This document shows positions 1-12,676 of a stretch of DNA of 64,000 nt, in pieces. This DNA is from Archilochus colubris. Its lineage: Eukaryota; Chordata; Aves; Apodiformes; Trochilidae. Each line of letters opens with the position of its first letter. Position 1 is the first letter of the stretch. The stretch lies in the NCBI GenBank assembly GCA_023079485.1, contig CM041084.1:71085709-71149708 (forward strand), read 5' to 3'. The position numbers and the translations under genes are program-made. The notes under the pieces were generated by a model. That model did no database searches. It was not told the origin of the DNA and saw only the letters and a list, made by a program, of their open reading frames with translations.

Positions 1-71
1 AAAGCCAATGTCCATCATACCTGAAGAATCATAGAAGTCTGGTGAAGTAACTGCTGACTGGAAAGGGGGAA

Positions 72-385
72 ATCATAGAATCATAGAATAATTTGGGTTG
101 CAGGAAGCCTCTAAAGGTCATCTAGTCCCACCCTCCTGCAGTAAGCAGGGACACACTCAACTAGGTCAGGTTGCTCAGAGCCTGATTAAGCCTCACCTTG
201 AATATCTCCAGGGATGAAGCCTCAACTACCTCCTTGGGCAACCTGTTCCACTTTTCCACCACCCTCATGGTAAAGAATTTCATCTTACTATCCAATCTAA
301 ATGTACTTTTCTCTAGTTTAAAACCATTGCCCCTCATTGTATCACTACAAGCCTTTATAAACAGACCAGGAATAAAACTCCTATT
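72..385 (-). mobile_element. CR1 LINE, 5'-truncated 3' end
   Basis: This is the 3' end of a CR1 non-LTR retrotransposon on the minus strand. The duplicated terminal octamer (TCATAGAA on the plus strand) starts at about 72 and is followed by the reverse complement of the CR1 3' UTR. Minus-strand translation of about 161-385 gives the C-terminal part of ORF2, with the recognisable stretches DTMRGNGFKL, KFFTMRVVEKWNRLPKEVVE and LSNLT. The copy is 5'-truncated at about 385, which is normal for CR1. Its truncated 5' end once abutted the truncated 5' end of the next CR1, so the two elements sit head to head. It is too short to move. Confidence 0.93.
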
Positions 386-714
386 TGTAGTGTAACAAGG
401 CAACCAGGTGCCCCTAATTGCCAGGGAGTGGGCATGAGCTTGTGTTAAGCCCACCTGTGCCTAATTAGGGTGGGCCCCCACTGCGCTTGAGCAGGACCAG
501 GGGCCAATAAAAGGTGAGGCCTGAGACACAAACTCAGCTCAGTCCCGAGCTAGCCAGCAGAGAGGTCAGTTGCTCTTGGAGTAGCAGCACCTCTCTGGGC
601 TAGTCAACTCTGAGAGCCCTAGGCTTGGAGTATTGCTCGTGAGTCTCTGCTGGAACACCTGGTTGGTCCTTGAAGCGCTGTTCCCTAAAAGAGGTTTGTC
701 TTGCTACACCTATT
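380..714. repeat. 6-bp target-site duplication flanking the solo LTR
   Basis: CCTATT occurs at 380-385 and at 709-714, directly abutting the TG and CA ends of the LTR. The extra T shared at both sides (386 and 715) makes the apparent repeat seven bases, but the TG end fixes the boundary at six. Without the insert, the left and right CR1s join at this hexamer. Confidence 0.65.
386..708 (+). mobile_element. Solo LTR of an endogenous retrovirus
   Basis: A 323-bp block begins TGTAG and ends CTACA, so it has TG...CA ends with 5-bp perfect inverted termini. It is flanked directly by CCTATT at 380-385 and again at 709-714, a 6-bp target-site duplication. A TATA-like CCAATAAAAGG at 504-514, containing AATAAA, points to plus orientation, followed by a plausible transcript-start region. 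No second LTR, primer binding site or internal sequence is present, so it is read as a solo LTR left by recombination. A 6-bp duplication is typical of ERVK-class integration, which is known biology. I do not recognise the family. The structural features are seen directly; the solo-LTR call is inference. Confidence 0.7.
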
Positions 715-1928
715 TCCAAAACTGGACAAAAAGAAGACCTAGGGAACTACAGTCCAGTCAGTATCAGCTGTGGGCCTGGCAAGATTATGGAGCAGATTGT
801 CCTGAAGGCTCTGCTAAGGCATATGGATAACAAAAGGGTGATTGGTGACAGGCAACATGGTTTCACCAAGGTTTCCTGGTGACAAATTTGGTAGCCTTTT
901 ATGATGGGGCCACAGCCTCAGTGGACAAAGGCAGAGAAACAGACATTATCTGCCTGGACCTGTGCAGAGCATTTGACACTGTTGCACACAACATTCTGAT
1001 CTCTGAACTGTAACGATGTGAATTCAATGGATGGGCCATTCATTGGGTAAGGAACTGGATGGATGGTTGCACACAAGGAGTTGTGGTCAATGGCTCAGGG
1101 TGCAAATGGAGATGTGTGACAAGTAGTGTTCCTCAAGGGTTCCTCAAGGTGTTCCTTCACTCCTAACAGTGCTATTTAACATCTTTGTCAGCGACATGGA
1201 CAGTGGAATTAAATGCATCCTCAGCAAGTTTGCTGACAAACAGTTTTACCAAAGAGTGTGGTGAAGTCAACACCCTAGAGGGAACGGATAGAGGAAAGGG
1301 GTTCCATTCAGAGGGACATTGATAGGATCGAGAAGTAGGCTCATGCAAACTGCATAAAGCTCAACAAGACCAAGTGCAAGGTTCTGCACTTACATCAATG
1401 TAATCCCATGCAACCCCACTGGGAATTTTATGTACAGTTCTGGAGTCCCCAGCATAAGAAGGACATAGAGCTCCTGAGACGTGTCCAGAGGAGAGCCACT
1501 AAAATGATCAGAGAGCTCAAGCACCTCCTCTATGAATACAGGCTGAGCAAGTTGGGGTTGTTTAGCCTAGAGGAGGCTCCAAGGTGACCTTAATATGACC
1601 TTCCAATATCTGAAGGGGGTCTAGATAAAGCAGGGGTAGGACTTTTTATACGGATGTGTAGCAAGAGGACAAGGGGGGAATGGTATCAGACTTGAAGAGG
1701 GGAAATTTAGATTACACATTAGAAAAACATTCTTTCCTGTGAAGGTGGTGAGATGCTGCAACAAATTGCTCAGGCAAGTTGTGGTTTCTGCCTCCCTGGA
1801 AATGTTCAAGGCCAGGTTGGATTGGTCCTTGAGCAACCTGTTCTAATGGAAGGTGTCTCTGCCCATGCAGGACAGTTAAAACTAGATGATCTTGAAAGTC
1901 CCTTTCAACCCTAGCCACTCTATGATTC
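709..1928 (+). mobile_element. CR1 LINE, RT to 3' end, internally deleted
   Basis: A plus-strand CR1 covers the N-terminal half of the ORF2 reverse transcriptase ([37 protein letters not shown]), then a decayed core and the C-terminal domain, ending in a CR1 3' UTR (AACTAGATGATCTTGAAAGTCC near 1880) and a worn octamer at about 1920. It carries many stops and frameshifts. The FADD catalytic motif near 1230-1245 reads FADK, so the second aspartate is lost. An 11-bp tandem duplication (1128-1149) shifts the frame at the conserved VPQG motif. At about 1420 the sequence jumps from the region following the FADD motif to the part before the VQRRATKMI stretch, a loss of roughly 80 codons. It is dead and 5'-truncated. 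Confidence 0.93.
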
Positions 1929-4900
1929 AATAATACTACTGCTGGACTTAGGTTGTATACCTAAGTGGGAATGTGGTAAGTGAGGCAGTTTTGTGTACTG
2001 CCAATGACTCCTAATTTTCCTCTTTTTTTGCTACTCTTCATACTCAATTGTTCTGTCTGTGCTTTCACTGCTCAAAGTGAGGAAAGTCCTGCCAGGCAGA
2101 AAGAGACATCCAACCCCTGCTGCCTTGCGTATTGTCATTCATTTGTTTCCCTGTCTTGGGCATCAGCAAAAGACTATCTTCACTATCTGTGGAGAAAACA
2201 TAATGGAAGGCGAAAATGTTTTTTCAGTCAGACAAACAGGACCTCTGAAAGTAATACTCTCTGGAAGATACTAGCTGAGAATTGTGTGGTTGAGGAAGAA
2301 AATATTAGAGAAATTAATAACAATCAAGAACAATGTAAATAGGAACAAAGACGTGTGATAATTTTACTGAGAAAATAAGGGAAGAGATATGATTGAGAAA
2401 TGGTAATTGTGAGGACGATTGTGAATGCAAGGTGGGATAGGAGAAGTGAAGCGTAAAGGCTCAGGACTGGCAGTGAGTCCTGTTGCATGCTGTACTCGTG
2501 AGCTATGCTCTGTCACCACAGTCAGCACATCTTTCCTTATGTTGCCCTGCTTTCCCCTTTAATAATGTAAGGACAGAGGCTATTACTTTTTTTTTTCCCT
2601 GCAGGGTAGTGAAGCAGTTCAGATGGAAGATGTTATGTAAGTGTCATGTATAATCACTAATATATTATTATTAGACAAGGAGACAGGTCAAACCAAAAAA
2701 GTGCTTGTTCTGCTCACTCTCTAGTATTCTTTAAAGATGTCATCTGAGCTAGGCAGATCTTGGCAGTGGTTCCAGAGAATAACCTGAGTTATTGCCCTAG
2801 ACAATCGGAAGGTGGGCCAAGCACATATAATGGGGCACAGTATTCCCTGCCTGAGGCTATCCAAGAGTTCAGGAGGTCTATGGGCAGGAGCTTTCAGGGA
2901 CCCAGTCACCAAAAACTTTGCCCTTGGCTGTTTTTGAGCTGTTGCTTCATGCTCTCTCCATATTCTGGAGGTGGGGCAGGAGGTAGCGTGTCCAGAATAG
3001 TAATACTGAGGGAGGTCATGAGATGCAGCCTGCACACAGGCCATGCCTCCCTAGCTGCCCAATTGGCTTACACCTGATCAACATGAACTCTGGGATCGGG
3101 AATGCTAAAGGAAGATTGCTCAGCAGTTGTTCCTCTGTTCATTATTATTATAATCAATATTTTGTCTAACTACCGCTTTTCCAAGGCGTTCAGTGTGATG
3201 CCTTGACTTCCCTGAGGCTCATAACATACACTCAGCTTTTGTTCACCCAACACTGTAATGCCCTGTTTTCTACCTCAAATCAGAGGAAGGAGGGGAGGTT
3301 TCAAAGGCTGGAGATAAATTGCACCTGCAGTGTAGCATACCTAACCTTTTGCACTGCCGTAATGTACAACACTAGGTAATGGTTACTCCTGCAAATGTCA
3401 GTGTGTCAATGAAGGGGAAGGAATGATTACAGACTAGCCTTTTAGTGTCAGTCAGTCAGTGGTTTCTAACTGGGCTGCAGTACTGCAGGTGATTGGGAAG
3501 TGCCTTGGTAGGAAAACTCGTGCCATGCAGCATTGCATCCCTCCGTGCAAAAAGATGTGTGAATTTGTATCAGTGCATCTGAGGCACCTTGTCAGTCAAG
3601 CAGAGCAAACTGGAGCACGAGGGCATAAAATCTGTGCATTTCATGTTCCAGCAAAACCCAATACAGACTATAATTTTCTCCTTGTCACTGTGCCCTGCAG
3701 GCAGTAAACATTCTTTGCTCAAGTATATGGATTTATCTATCTGTCACATTGCTTTCTTGTATACACAGTTCATGAAGGGCATTCTTTTCTGTAGTCCCTA
3801 GATACTAGTAGGCCAAGGAGGCTGAATAAACCGGGTTCTGATAATTATCTGACTTAGTGTTGCAGTGCCTACCTATTTTTCTTACCGTCATCAAAAGATG
3901 AAACATCCTGATTTCTGTCCTCAGAGCTGCACTCTGTGCACTGCAATACACAGTGCTCAATAAACCAATACTTGCTTGACCTGCCCTCCCTAGCCCATTC
4001 CTAGGGCAGAACTGTGATTGGCCACTCGTTGTCACTCCAGAGAGAAAAGATGGGGTTAGAGCAGCATGCTCCTGATGCCCATAGTGGAACATGCAGGGCA
4101 ATAAAGAACTGCTCACACTATGCAGCCAAATGGCTCAACACTGTCAAGGAGCTCTTTCTTCATATATTTCTGCTTTTCCTTCTTTTACTCCTGCTCCTGG
4201 GTTCCAACATCCTCCCTTTGCTGTGCCTTCTCCTGCCTGAATTCACTAGTAAGCATAGCTCTAGACTAAGATTTTTTAATTTTTTTCTAATGTCCTGGGT
4301 TAGTTTAGCATGCTGCCTCAGCACAGTGAGTGGTGAGAAAGGGATTGTGCTGAATCATCTGGGAGCAGAAGATGAGCAGGGAGCCTGAGTCTCCCAAGCT
4401 GTTCGATCAGCATGGGGACTGTGGCTGCAGACCTCAGCAGGCTGGACATGTGCCCTGGGGAGGTCCAGGAAATCAAATCACAGTGAAACCTCTGATGCTG
4501 TGGCTCCAGCTCCTCATAGCATCCCAGCTCATGTTAGTTCCCAGCTCAGGCTTCCATAATAAAACAACCTTGCAGTTGACTTTAGCTGCAGTGCAGACAG
4601 TTTGTAGCATGGGATTAAGTTTGCTAACTTCAGTTGTCTGAAAATTAAATGTCTAATTTAAGCATCCCATTTAAGCATGCTCTGCAAGTTAGTGCAGTGT
4701 GTCAGACAGCCCTTTAGTAAACAAACACTGATGTCCAAAGCAGAGAGGAAGAATCCTCTGCTGTAGTTCCATAGCTGTCTCTGTTGGATGTAGAAGGACC
4801 CTAGGTTAGTTTACTGAACAGCCAAAGTTAGATGGGATTAATCTCACCCTTAGAGATGTGCAAATTCATCAGCATCAGAGCATTCTGCACCTCAGATTTG

Positions 4901-7900
4901 GCTGTAAAACTTGTCCTTAATGTGTACATTATAACTGCCTCTGTGAGCTGGAAATGCGTGGGCATATTTACAATCACTTCCATGCAGAATTGTATCCCCA
5001 GAATTTTATTAAAGTAGCAAACAGAGGCAACAAAAAAACCCTTCCTCCTACTAACTTCATGAAGCTATGAATTATGTCCCAATGCTACAGGATTTTTTGT
5101 GGTATTTCATACAAATTGACTAGCTTGTAAATGATATAGTTCTAGACTGAAAAATACAAGCTTTTTAATTCATCTTAGGCCCCTAAATGCATCTTTTGCT
5201 ACAGGGACACAGAATTATTGTTTTTTAAATGTCATTAGCCCCTAAAGATACATTTTTTCCCCTCACTTTCAATTTTCTTGTAAAAAGCAAAAAGAAAACA
5301 TCTATGGTTCCCTCACTCACTCAAGCTTACATTAAACTTCAGAACTGAGAGGCTATTATAGATCTTGATTGCTTTTCAGAACTAAAGGAGTGTATAAAAT
5401 GCTGGTTATTTTTTCCCTGAGGACTCTAATTAATTATACAAATGTTAATGAAAACAGTAGAATGAGGAGAATATGCCTAAGTACTGAGTCTTTCCATGCT
5501 TTTTCCTTCAGAGTTTGAAGCAGCCTTCAATTAACGAATAAATAATTTTTATCAAGCCTGGATCTTTGTTTGTTTTTTTTTTTTTTAAATACAGTCGAGA
5601 TTAACAATTTTTTGATACTGTAGTGACATATTAAAATGTGTGTCTCTAATGTGTGTCTCTGTGCGGCTGGAGTGTAAAAATTGCATGGGGATGAGCAGAG
5701 ATGAAGAAGAGGGGTCAGTGGTGACATTTTAGCTTGTTTGAAGAACCTGAGCCAGTTCCTGTGTTTATTGTTGGGTTCTGAGGAGGGGATGTAGAGTGTT
5801 TAAAAAGGCTTTGATGTTTTGTTATAGTTCAGATTAAAAAAAAATAATAATGGTTTGTACAAAAGATTTTTAAGCACAGTGTTTAGCAGGCTCTATTTTA
5901 ATATTACCTTGTAAATGCAAGGTCTCTTACAGGGAAACAGTGAAGTTTTAAGGTTCAAATAAACTACGTTTTAAGACTTTTGTGGAATTTAATTAATAGC
6001 CAGTTGAAGGTATGCTGCTTTGTGATGATAACTGCTTCACTGAGAAGCCAGAACAGACCTGGCTGCCTTTAATCCTTGTAAGTCCTCTGAATGCTAAGTC
6101 TAATGATCTTCAAAGGAAGGGCAAAAGACAACCACAGACAATGTGTCTTCATGCTAATTCTCCCCACTGCAAATCTAGCCACATTTACAATGAGGTTGCT
6201 TCTTAACTGTAGCAAAATTCCCTTGTTCCACCAAAACATTATCACTTTTCTTCCATCTCTGGGGGTGATAGGGTTTGCCTGGGGGCCATGTGCCTTGCTT
6301 TGCCTAATGCCCTCCCTGGGTGTTTATTAGCGTAGGGTTACTGCTACAGCTCAGCATGAGCAGGCCTCCTCTCAGGCCATCAAACCATCCCTGCATGCTT
6401 GCAGAGCAGAGATAATCACTGGAACTGAGCTGACTTCTCACTGGGAATGTGACTCCACTCACAGCAAGAGAACAAATAGGAAATGACTCGGGGTGAGTCT
6501 CACTAAGCCAGAAAAATGAATTAGACACACTTCTCAATAGAATCTGGAACCATTACATTCAGTGAAGAGAGAAAGGTGAGAGCAAGAGGTTGCATACCAT
6601 CCCCAGTTTGGAACTGAAATGGTTTTATGGGTATGTTATACCTCCTTAGGATGTGAACTTTGTCTTTCAATCACATTACCCAGAAAAGTACCCGTTCATT
6701 GAGCAGCCCTTCCATTCTTTATATACAGTACAAATTTTGCAAAAAGCGGGTTGTGTCAGAGGTAAATCTCAACACTTCCCTGTGAAAACTTAAAAGAAAA
6801 AATTTGGAAGTAAAATTGTGGAAATTGCTATGACCTTTGAGACACCATCCTTTATAATATGCAGTAAAAAAATTTGGTCTGCTCAGGCTTACATCAAGTT
6901 TACAGGAACATAAATTGCCACAATTGAGCTGCAAACTTTATGTTCTTAAATCACATCATTATTTTTCAGGATATTGGAAGGGAAGGTAGAAAATAGCAGA
7001 TTCCCATCCATCTCAAGAAATAATAACAGTCTTACCATTGCCTTCAGTATTTTTCTGCAGTATATTAGGTCATTTTTAACCCTCTCATTTTAAAGAAAAC
7101 TTTTAGAAAACATCTGCTATTCAGGATAAATCACGACTGACAATTTATTTGTCTGATAAGGTGAACCTACTGCACTAGTTTATTTTTGTCTGGAGTATAA
7201 TACACAAAGGCACAGATAGTGGAGCTAAACCTAGAGAAGTCCAAAGAATTATGGAATTATGTCAATTTACACCAGCTGAGGATCTAATCAAAACACCGCA
7301 ATGTCTAAAGTAAAGGCTAGAAATTGATTTAAAATAAAAGTGAGGAAAACTTGGATGAGGCAAAAGAGAAAAACAGCTGTAGGGGTCAAACAAAGGAAGA
7401 ATAAAAGCTGTGTCAACATAAAAGAGCTCCTGTAAGAAGTACCTTGCCATTTTACACAGCTGATGATTTAAAAGCAAACAGACCAACTCTAGGATCACAA
7501 GTAAGGAGCAGTGCTTTCCAATTAATCATTAATGGTGTGATAGTGCAGATTAATGAAAATGAGTATTTTTATTTTGGGGAAGGAGGAAAGAGTAAAACCA
7601 AAAGGGAACTTTGATAAATTTTATGCCAATAAAAACTTATCCTTAGACTGTATCTGGTAGGTTACCACTCAAAACCCAGTACTGCTAGAAATTCTCTGAG
7701 ATCTCTTCACCCCCTGGGCATTGGATTTAAGTAGGGACTAAGTGGTACCAGCTGGCCTTCATGCCCAAGTGCTTATGAGGATTCATTCCTTAATGAGCCA
7801 GAGAGTACAAAGGGTTCTCCTGAGAACTGCAGGCTTGGGTTTGTGCTCCTTGTATGCTACTTATGGTGAGTAACTTTCTCTCTTCACCTTATTCTCTGAT

Positions 7901-10900
7901 ATGAATTTGCTGGTTTTGCAAGAGAAACAGAGAACAAGATGCTAATAAATAATGAGGCATAGATATCAAAAGCTTATCCAAAGAAGAGAAACCGTGGAAG
8001 GAAAGCATATGTTCCCTAGAGGAGATTTTATTGAAAGCTGAGGTGTAACAACAGGAAGATACATTGACAAATCTCTAAAGGCAGCTTTGCGCTGCTTCAG
8101 CAGTGCAGAGCAACTTAAATCCAGCTTAAATTTCCAGTGGAGTGTGCTTTTGTGTAACTGACTCTTCTGGCTTCATAAGGCTAACATAAGGCACATGATA
8201 AGGGAAGAGCTGTGGCCCAGGTGACCTGCTCCCTCATGATTCATGCAGATGGTTCTAAAGCCTTCTCTTGAGCCACCAGAAGCACAGTTCAGATACAGAG
8301 CAGAAGTCCATGCAAAAGTTTGTTATTGTCACTCCCTCTGTTTTCTTGATGAAAGAAAAGAGAAAATGGAAAGTTTGAATAATCTAGCTATGCATGAAAA
8401 CAGGTTATGCTTACAAAACAAATTGAATTCTGGTACTGATTTTATTTTGACTTGGTGTCTTCTCCTTAGTAAACTTTTCTAAAATGTTGCTCTAAATACA
8501 CGAGTGAGGCTGTCTGCCCAGATGGTTTGTACTAGGTAAAATTTTGAAGAATTTGTGTGTTCCCTTCATTACTACAGCATTTAAGTACCTTGTAGTCTTT
8601 AATATGTGTCTGTGCATGGCATTACTATGATGCTAATAGGGTAACACAACAAATGTGACACTGTCAGCGGATGTAGGAGAAGGTCAGTAGGGGTTAATAC
8701 TCCAATCAGAACCAGCAGAATATTTAGGTGTCTTGAAGTAAGATAATGCATTTCTTTGCTTTAGTGCCTACCATGGGCACGAGAAATCCATTGAGTGTGT
8801 ATAATCTGTACCAAGGCACACGGTGAATTAGGCCCTTCTAATGGGATAAAAAAAACCACCCTAAGTACAGGCAGAACTGAGCTGCTCATTGGTAGCAACA
8901 AAAAGCATAGGCAGGTATTGTGTCTGAAATCTTTGGGCTATCAGAGTTGTGATATTTGCTACCTGGACCTTCTCCTGCTTGCCCTTTTGCATTTCTTCAG
9001 CTGAAGTACTGTGGGGTTTGCTTCTCAAACTGCTGTTGGAAGAGGACTAAATAGAAGAAGCAGTGATGGTGACAGAATCCTCTTGCTCAGTGTTCTGTAT
9101 TTGTAGGTAGCAAGGGAGAGATTTAAGTTCTTTACTGAAGAGGATTCAAAATCTTATCTCCCAGGAGACTGACTTAGCTACAAAAATCCAAATCGCTTGA
9201 TTCTGGGGGAGTATCTATTTCTCTAGCTTGAAAATGTTCCATTGTTGGGGAGAGGGGAAAAAAGAGTACAATTAGCTAATGAATTAGGTGTGGGTTGCAA
9301 TTTCTCTCTGCTAAGGATAATGTAGTATACAGAAAGAGTTTTAAGGACTTGACATTTCCTTGCTCCTGGTTAAGCATACTTATGCACTGGATTATGTGGG
9401 GGGTAGGGTAGGACTAGAGAGGGAGAGGAAAGAACTGTTCAGGAAACCAGCTGTAGGTTTCAAATGTTTCTTTTTGCTTAGGTCTCTTTTATAAGGCTAG
9501 TTGGGGCTAACCATACAGATGCTTATGAAGCAGAGACTTGAAATTAGTTTTCCAAGATCTAGGCTACGGTTTAACTGCTCTTTCAAGGCTCTAGGCGTCT
9601 TACAGCTTTGTACCAAAGTGGTTTTCTTCACAGTACTAAAATCTCAGATGAAGAATCGTGGATTTTTTTTTTTTTTTTGACAGCTAAATGTGATAAACTT
9701 TGAATATCTTTATAATCAGATGTCTTCACTGAAAACAAATAGCAGGAAGAGGGCAGTACATAGGGTGTGTACTTCAACACCAATTTCCTCAGATATCTGT
9801 TAGAAGAAGGCAAGTTGCCTTCAGTAAGGGGTAGCATCCTTTGGTATGCATCATTAAAAATAACCATCCTATCTCAAAAGTTGCAGAATATGAAACATCA
9901 AAGTAATATTTCTATAGAAAGAAAAACTGTAGATAATCTGAGTTGAAAAAAGTAAACATTTTTGACACACATTTACTGCGGGAATATTTGTGCTAGCAGA
10001 AACTTGAAAACTATTACAAAGGGAAAAAATCCCTTTCATTTCTGTTAATTTCCATTTGCAAGGGCCAGTGAGATATTCTGTGATTTGAATGAAGCTGAAA
10101 TGAACAATGTTCATTATTTGGTAAACAGCTGTATATACAGTGTGCCTTGCCTTTTTCCTTGTGTGTTGGTGCTACATAACTGAATTTGCAGACCTGGCAA
10201 AAACTGTTATATTTTGAGAGTGGTAGCTAGAGAATAAGGAAGAGGTAGGGGAAGGAAGAGTGTTGTTTTCTTCATTTTCTGTTTAAACTTCTGATGATAC
10301 AATGAAAAATTATACAACAATTTCAGTATGATCAAAGAGCCTCATTCTGGGGTTTTCTCCATTATCACAATAATTTCTATATTGACTACGTAAGACTCGG
10401 GCAAAGTTGATGTGTACATACAATTTAAAACATTGATTAACCTTAAAACTATATCCTGTCATCTGAGGCTCAGACTAGTGGATTATTTTTACCTCTATTA
10501 CCACCAGCAGCAGTAATGGCTCTGTAGATTACTAGTTGATTCAAATATACCAAATCCAGAACTATGTAAGGCCGTAAGCGAGTAACTGAAATTGAACTCT
10601 GTAATATGTGTGACTATTTTGTCCATCTTAGTTGATAATCTCGGCAGCACTAATGGATATTTATAAAAAGCAATAACAGAGCAATGCATACAGGTAGAAA
10701 TGCCTTGAGTGAAAAGAAGTTACTGATTAAAACCTTAATCTTGTAAAATAAGTTGTAGGGTGTTGTGATTCAATTTTTTTTTCTTTTTGGAGCCATTTGG
10801 AATTTCAGATTACTCCATATATGAAGTTCAGGTATCTGAAAGTGAGCTGTAAGTATGTCCATTCCAGGTCAGGAATTCAGAATATTTCTTCCAGCCAGTT

Positions 10901-12059
10901 CCTGTGTTTCTGAAGAAAACTGCATTTCATCTATAGCAACATCTCTTCAGCATCTTCAGGAATGATTTCTAGTTTCTTACTATATTTTTAGTCTGAGGTA
11001 TGGTGATCTCTAAAAGTTTATTAGTGATCATTTCTTTCCAAAAACACATTGATAGAGCATTCTGTTACTACACAACTCTTGTTTTAAGGGGCCTGGTAAT
11101 AAAATACTGTATGAGGAGATGAGGTCTCTGCCCTGGAACATGGAGGAACACAAAAGAATAACATGGTCAATATTTTTTCTTTTGTTAATCACACTTCGGT
11201 CACAAATAACTGTCACCTAACCAGAACCACAAATGGTATGTATTTTCAGTTAAGAGGCTACATATAGGAACAAGAAAACAAAATTAACAAAAAACCCTCA
11301 GTGTGTTAGTAGTGTGCTAAATGACTAACAAATTCACACTGCATATGTCACAAGGTAAAACATTACTGTCAAACAAGAGCTGATTTTGAACTTTACTGTC
11401 TAATTAGAAAAGGTCATTTTCTTGGGTTTTCAGACTTGCTCTTAAAATGGGACCTGCACTACTCTACACAGAACTCAGCCTGCCAATTATTTGCTGCCAA
11501 CATTGACTGTACTGGGAGAGTCTGAATTCTCAAGTCCCAATCCACCTGGCATTGATCATGTGCAAGTGGTTGCTCAGCACAGGGTTTTTTGAGGTGTTCT
11601 TGAGGAGAACTCGTGTGTTCTTACCTCAAGGTTTCTTCTAGGTGAACTGGGAAGGTGTGTCAGAGAAGCTGAGAGCAGAAAAGCTTGATCCTGAGCAGCA
11701 AATATTCCTGGGCTGGATCTTCTGCTATCTCGGTTGCTCTTAATATTTCAGTATAGATATAACCCTTGACTCCCAAAAGATTCCAGTCCTCAGTGCATTC
11801 CTACATGAGGCTGAGGTGTGATTTTGGGTTTTTTGTTTTGTTGGTTTTTTTTTTCCTTTTCTTTTTTAAGGGGAATGTTTCAGATGGTCTTTGCAAACTT
11901 TTTTTTTTTTTTTTAACACCTTGTTTCCATGCTGCAAAATTATTGATGCTTCTTGTTATGCTTTCTCTAGACAATTGGCATGTGGTTAGCATTGTCATGT
12001 AGAGTGTCTGTTATTTATCCTAAACACTCATTGACATCCAGTTTCAAAACAACATCATT
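1929..12059. other. Unique non-coding DNA
   Basis: About 10 kb without a supportable gene. Open frames exist (for example 1980-2342, 3805-4116 and 4014-4388), but none has recognisable domains, matching splice signals or coding-like composition. Low-complexity T runs of ten or more occur at 2587-2596, 5573-5586, 9663-9678, 11845-11854 and 11899-11914. Nothing else was identified by eye. Confidence 0.6.
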
Positions 12060-12150
12060 TTTGTTGGCTGATTGTTATTTTTCAAATAGTGGAAATGTCA
12101 TCTTTTCTAAGATGAAGCAGCCTTTCTACCTGCTGATGCTGATGTCTTCT
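12060..12150 (-). mobile_element. ERVL-like pol remnant, 3' flank of nested CR1
   Basis: On the minus strand, the sequence just beyond the CR1 3' end (about 12150 down to 12100) matches my memory of avian ERVL-type pol DNA between the RNase H and integrase domains, including CAGCAGGTAG...AAGGCTGCT. Below about 12095 the similarity fades. Roughly 80 bp of expected pol sequence is missing between this piece and the other flank at 12677, so the CR1 insertion was accompanied by, or followed, a small target deletion. No open frame survives. Confidence 0.5.
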
Positions 12151-12676
12151 CATAGAATCATAGAATTGGCTGGGTTGGAAGGGACCTCAGAGATCATCGA
12201 GTCCAACCCTTTTACTACCGTTGCGGTTGCTAGACTATGGCACTGAGTGCCACATCCAGTCTCTTTTTAAATAGCTCCAGGGACGGAGAATCCACTACTT
12301 CCCTGGGCAGCCCATTCCAATGCCAGATCACTCTCTCCGTAAAGAAATTCTTTCTAATATCTAACATAAATTTCCCCTGGCACAACTTAAGACTGTGCCC
12401 TCTTGTCTTGTTGAAAATCGTCTGGCAAAAGAGACCAACGTCCACCCGGTTACAACCTCCTTTCAGGTAGTTATAGACACCGATGAGGTCTCCCCCGAGC
12501 CTCCTCTTCTCCAGGCTGAACAGCCCCAGCTCTCTCAGCCTCTCCTCATAGGGTCTGTGCTCGAGTCCCTTCACCAGCCTGGTTGCCCTCCTTTGGACCT
12601 GCTCCAGGACCGCGATATCTTTCCTGAACTGGGGGGCCCAGAACTGGACACAGTACTCGAGGTGTGGCCTCACCAG
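12151..12676 (-). mobile_element. CR1 LINE 3' end nested in a retrovirus relic
   Basis: A well-preserved minus-strand CR1. The terminal octamer repeat is at 12151 and the 3' UTR spans about 12165-12235. The ORF2 C-terminus runs from the [12 protein letters not shown] region to the end of the protein. Its 5' truncation joins retroviral pol sequence at 12676/12677. Pol-like sequence lies on both sides, so this CR1 inserted into an existing endogenous retrovirus. It shows far fewer lesions than the other CR1 copies in the window and is probably the youngest. Confidence 0.95.

Noticed and set aside
391..708. Alternative LTR start at TGTAACAAGG (391)
   Set aside because: It gives an imperfect 9-bp inverted terminus but no adjacent target-site duplication. 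Starting at 386 gives perfect TGTAG/CTACA ends and the 6-bp CCTATT duplication.
72..1928. Single CR1 with a 5' inversion (twin priming)
   Set aside because: Both halves carry the same 3' end of CR1 with their own tails, so they must be separate insertions.
1980..2342. 120-codon plus-strand frame with a hydrophobic N-terminus
   Set aside because: The leader-like start is followed by featureless sequence. There is no family resemblance, no promoter or splice context, and an overlapping frame of similar length in another phase.
4014..4388. 124-codon plus-strand frame with a leucine-rich membrane-like segment
   Set aside because: The leucine run is encoded by a C/T-rich low-complexity stretch. 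Nothing else supports a protein.
4289..4580. Possible LTR (starts TGTCCTGGGTTAG, AATAAAA near its end)
   Set aside because: The start resembles avian LTRs for only about a dozen bases. I found no matching CA end or target-site duplication.
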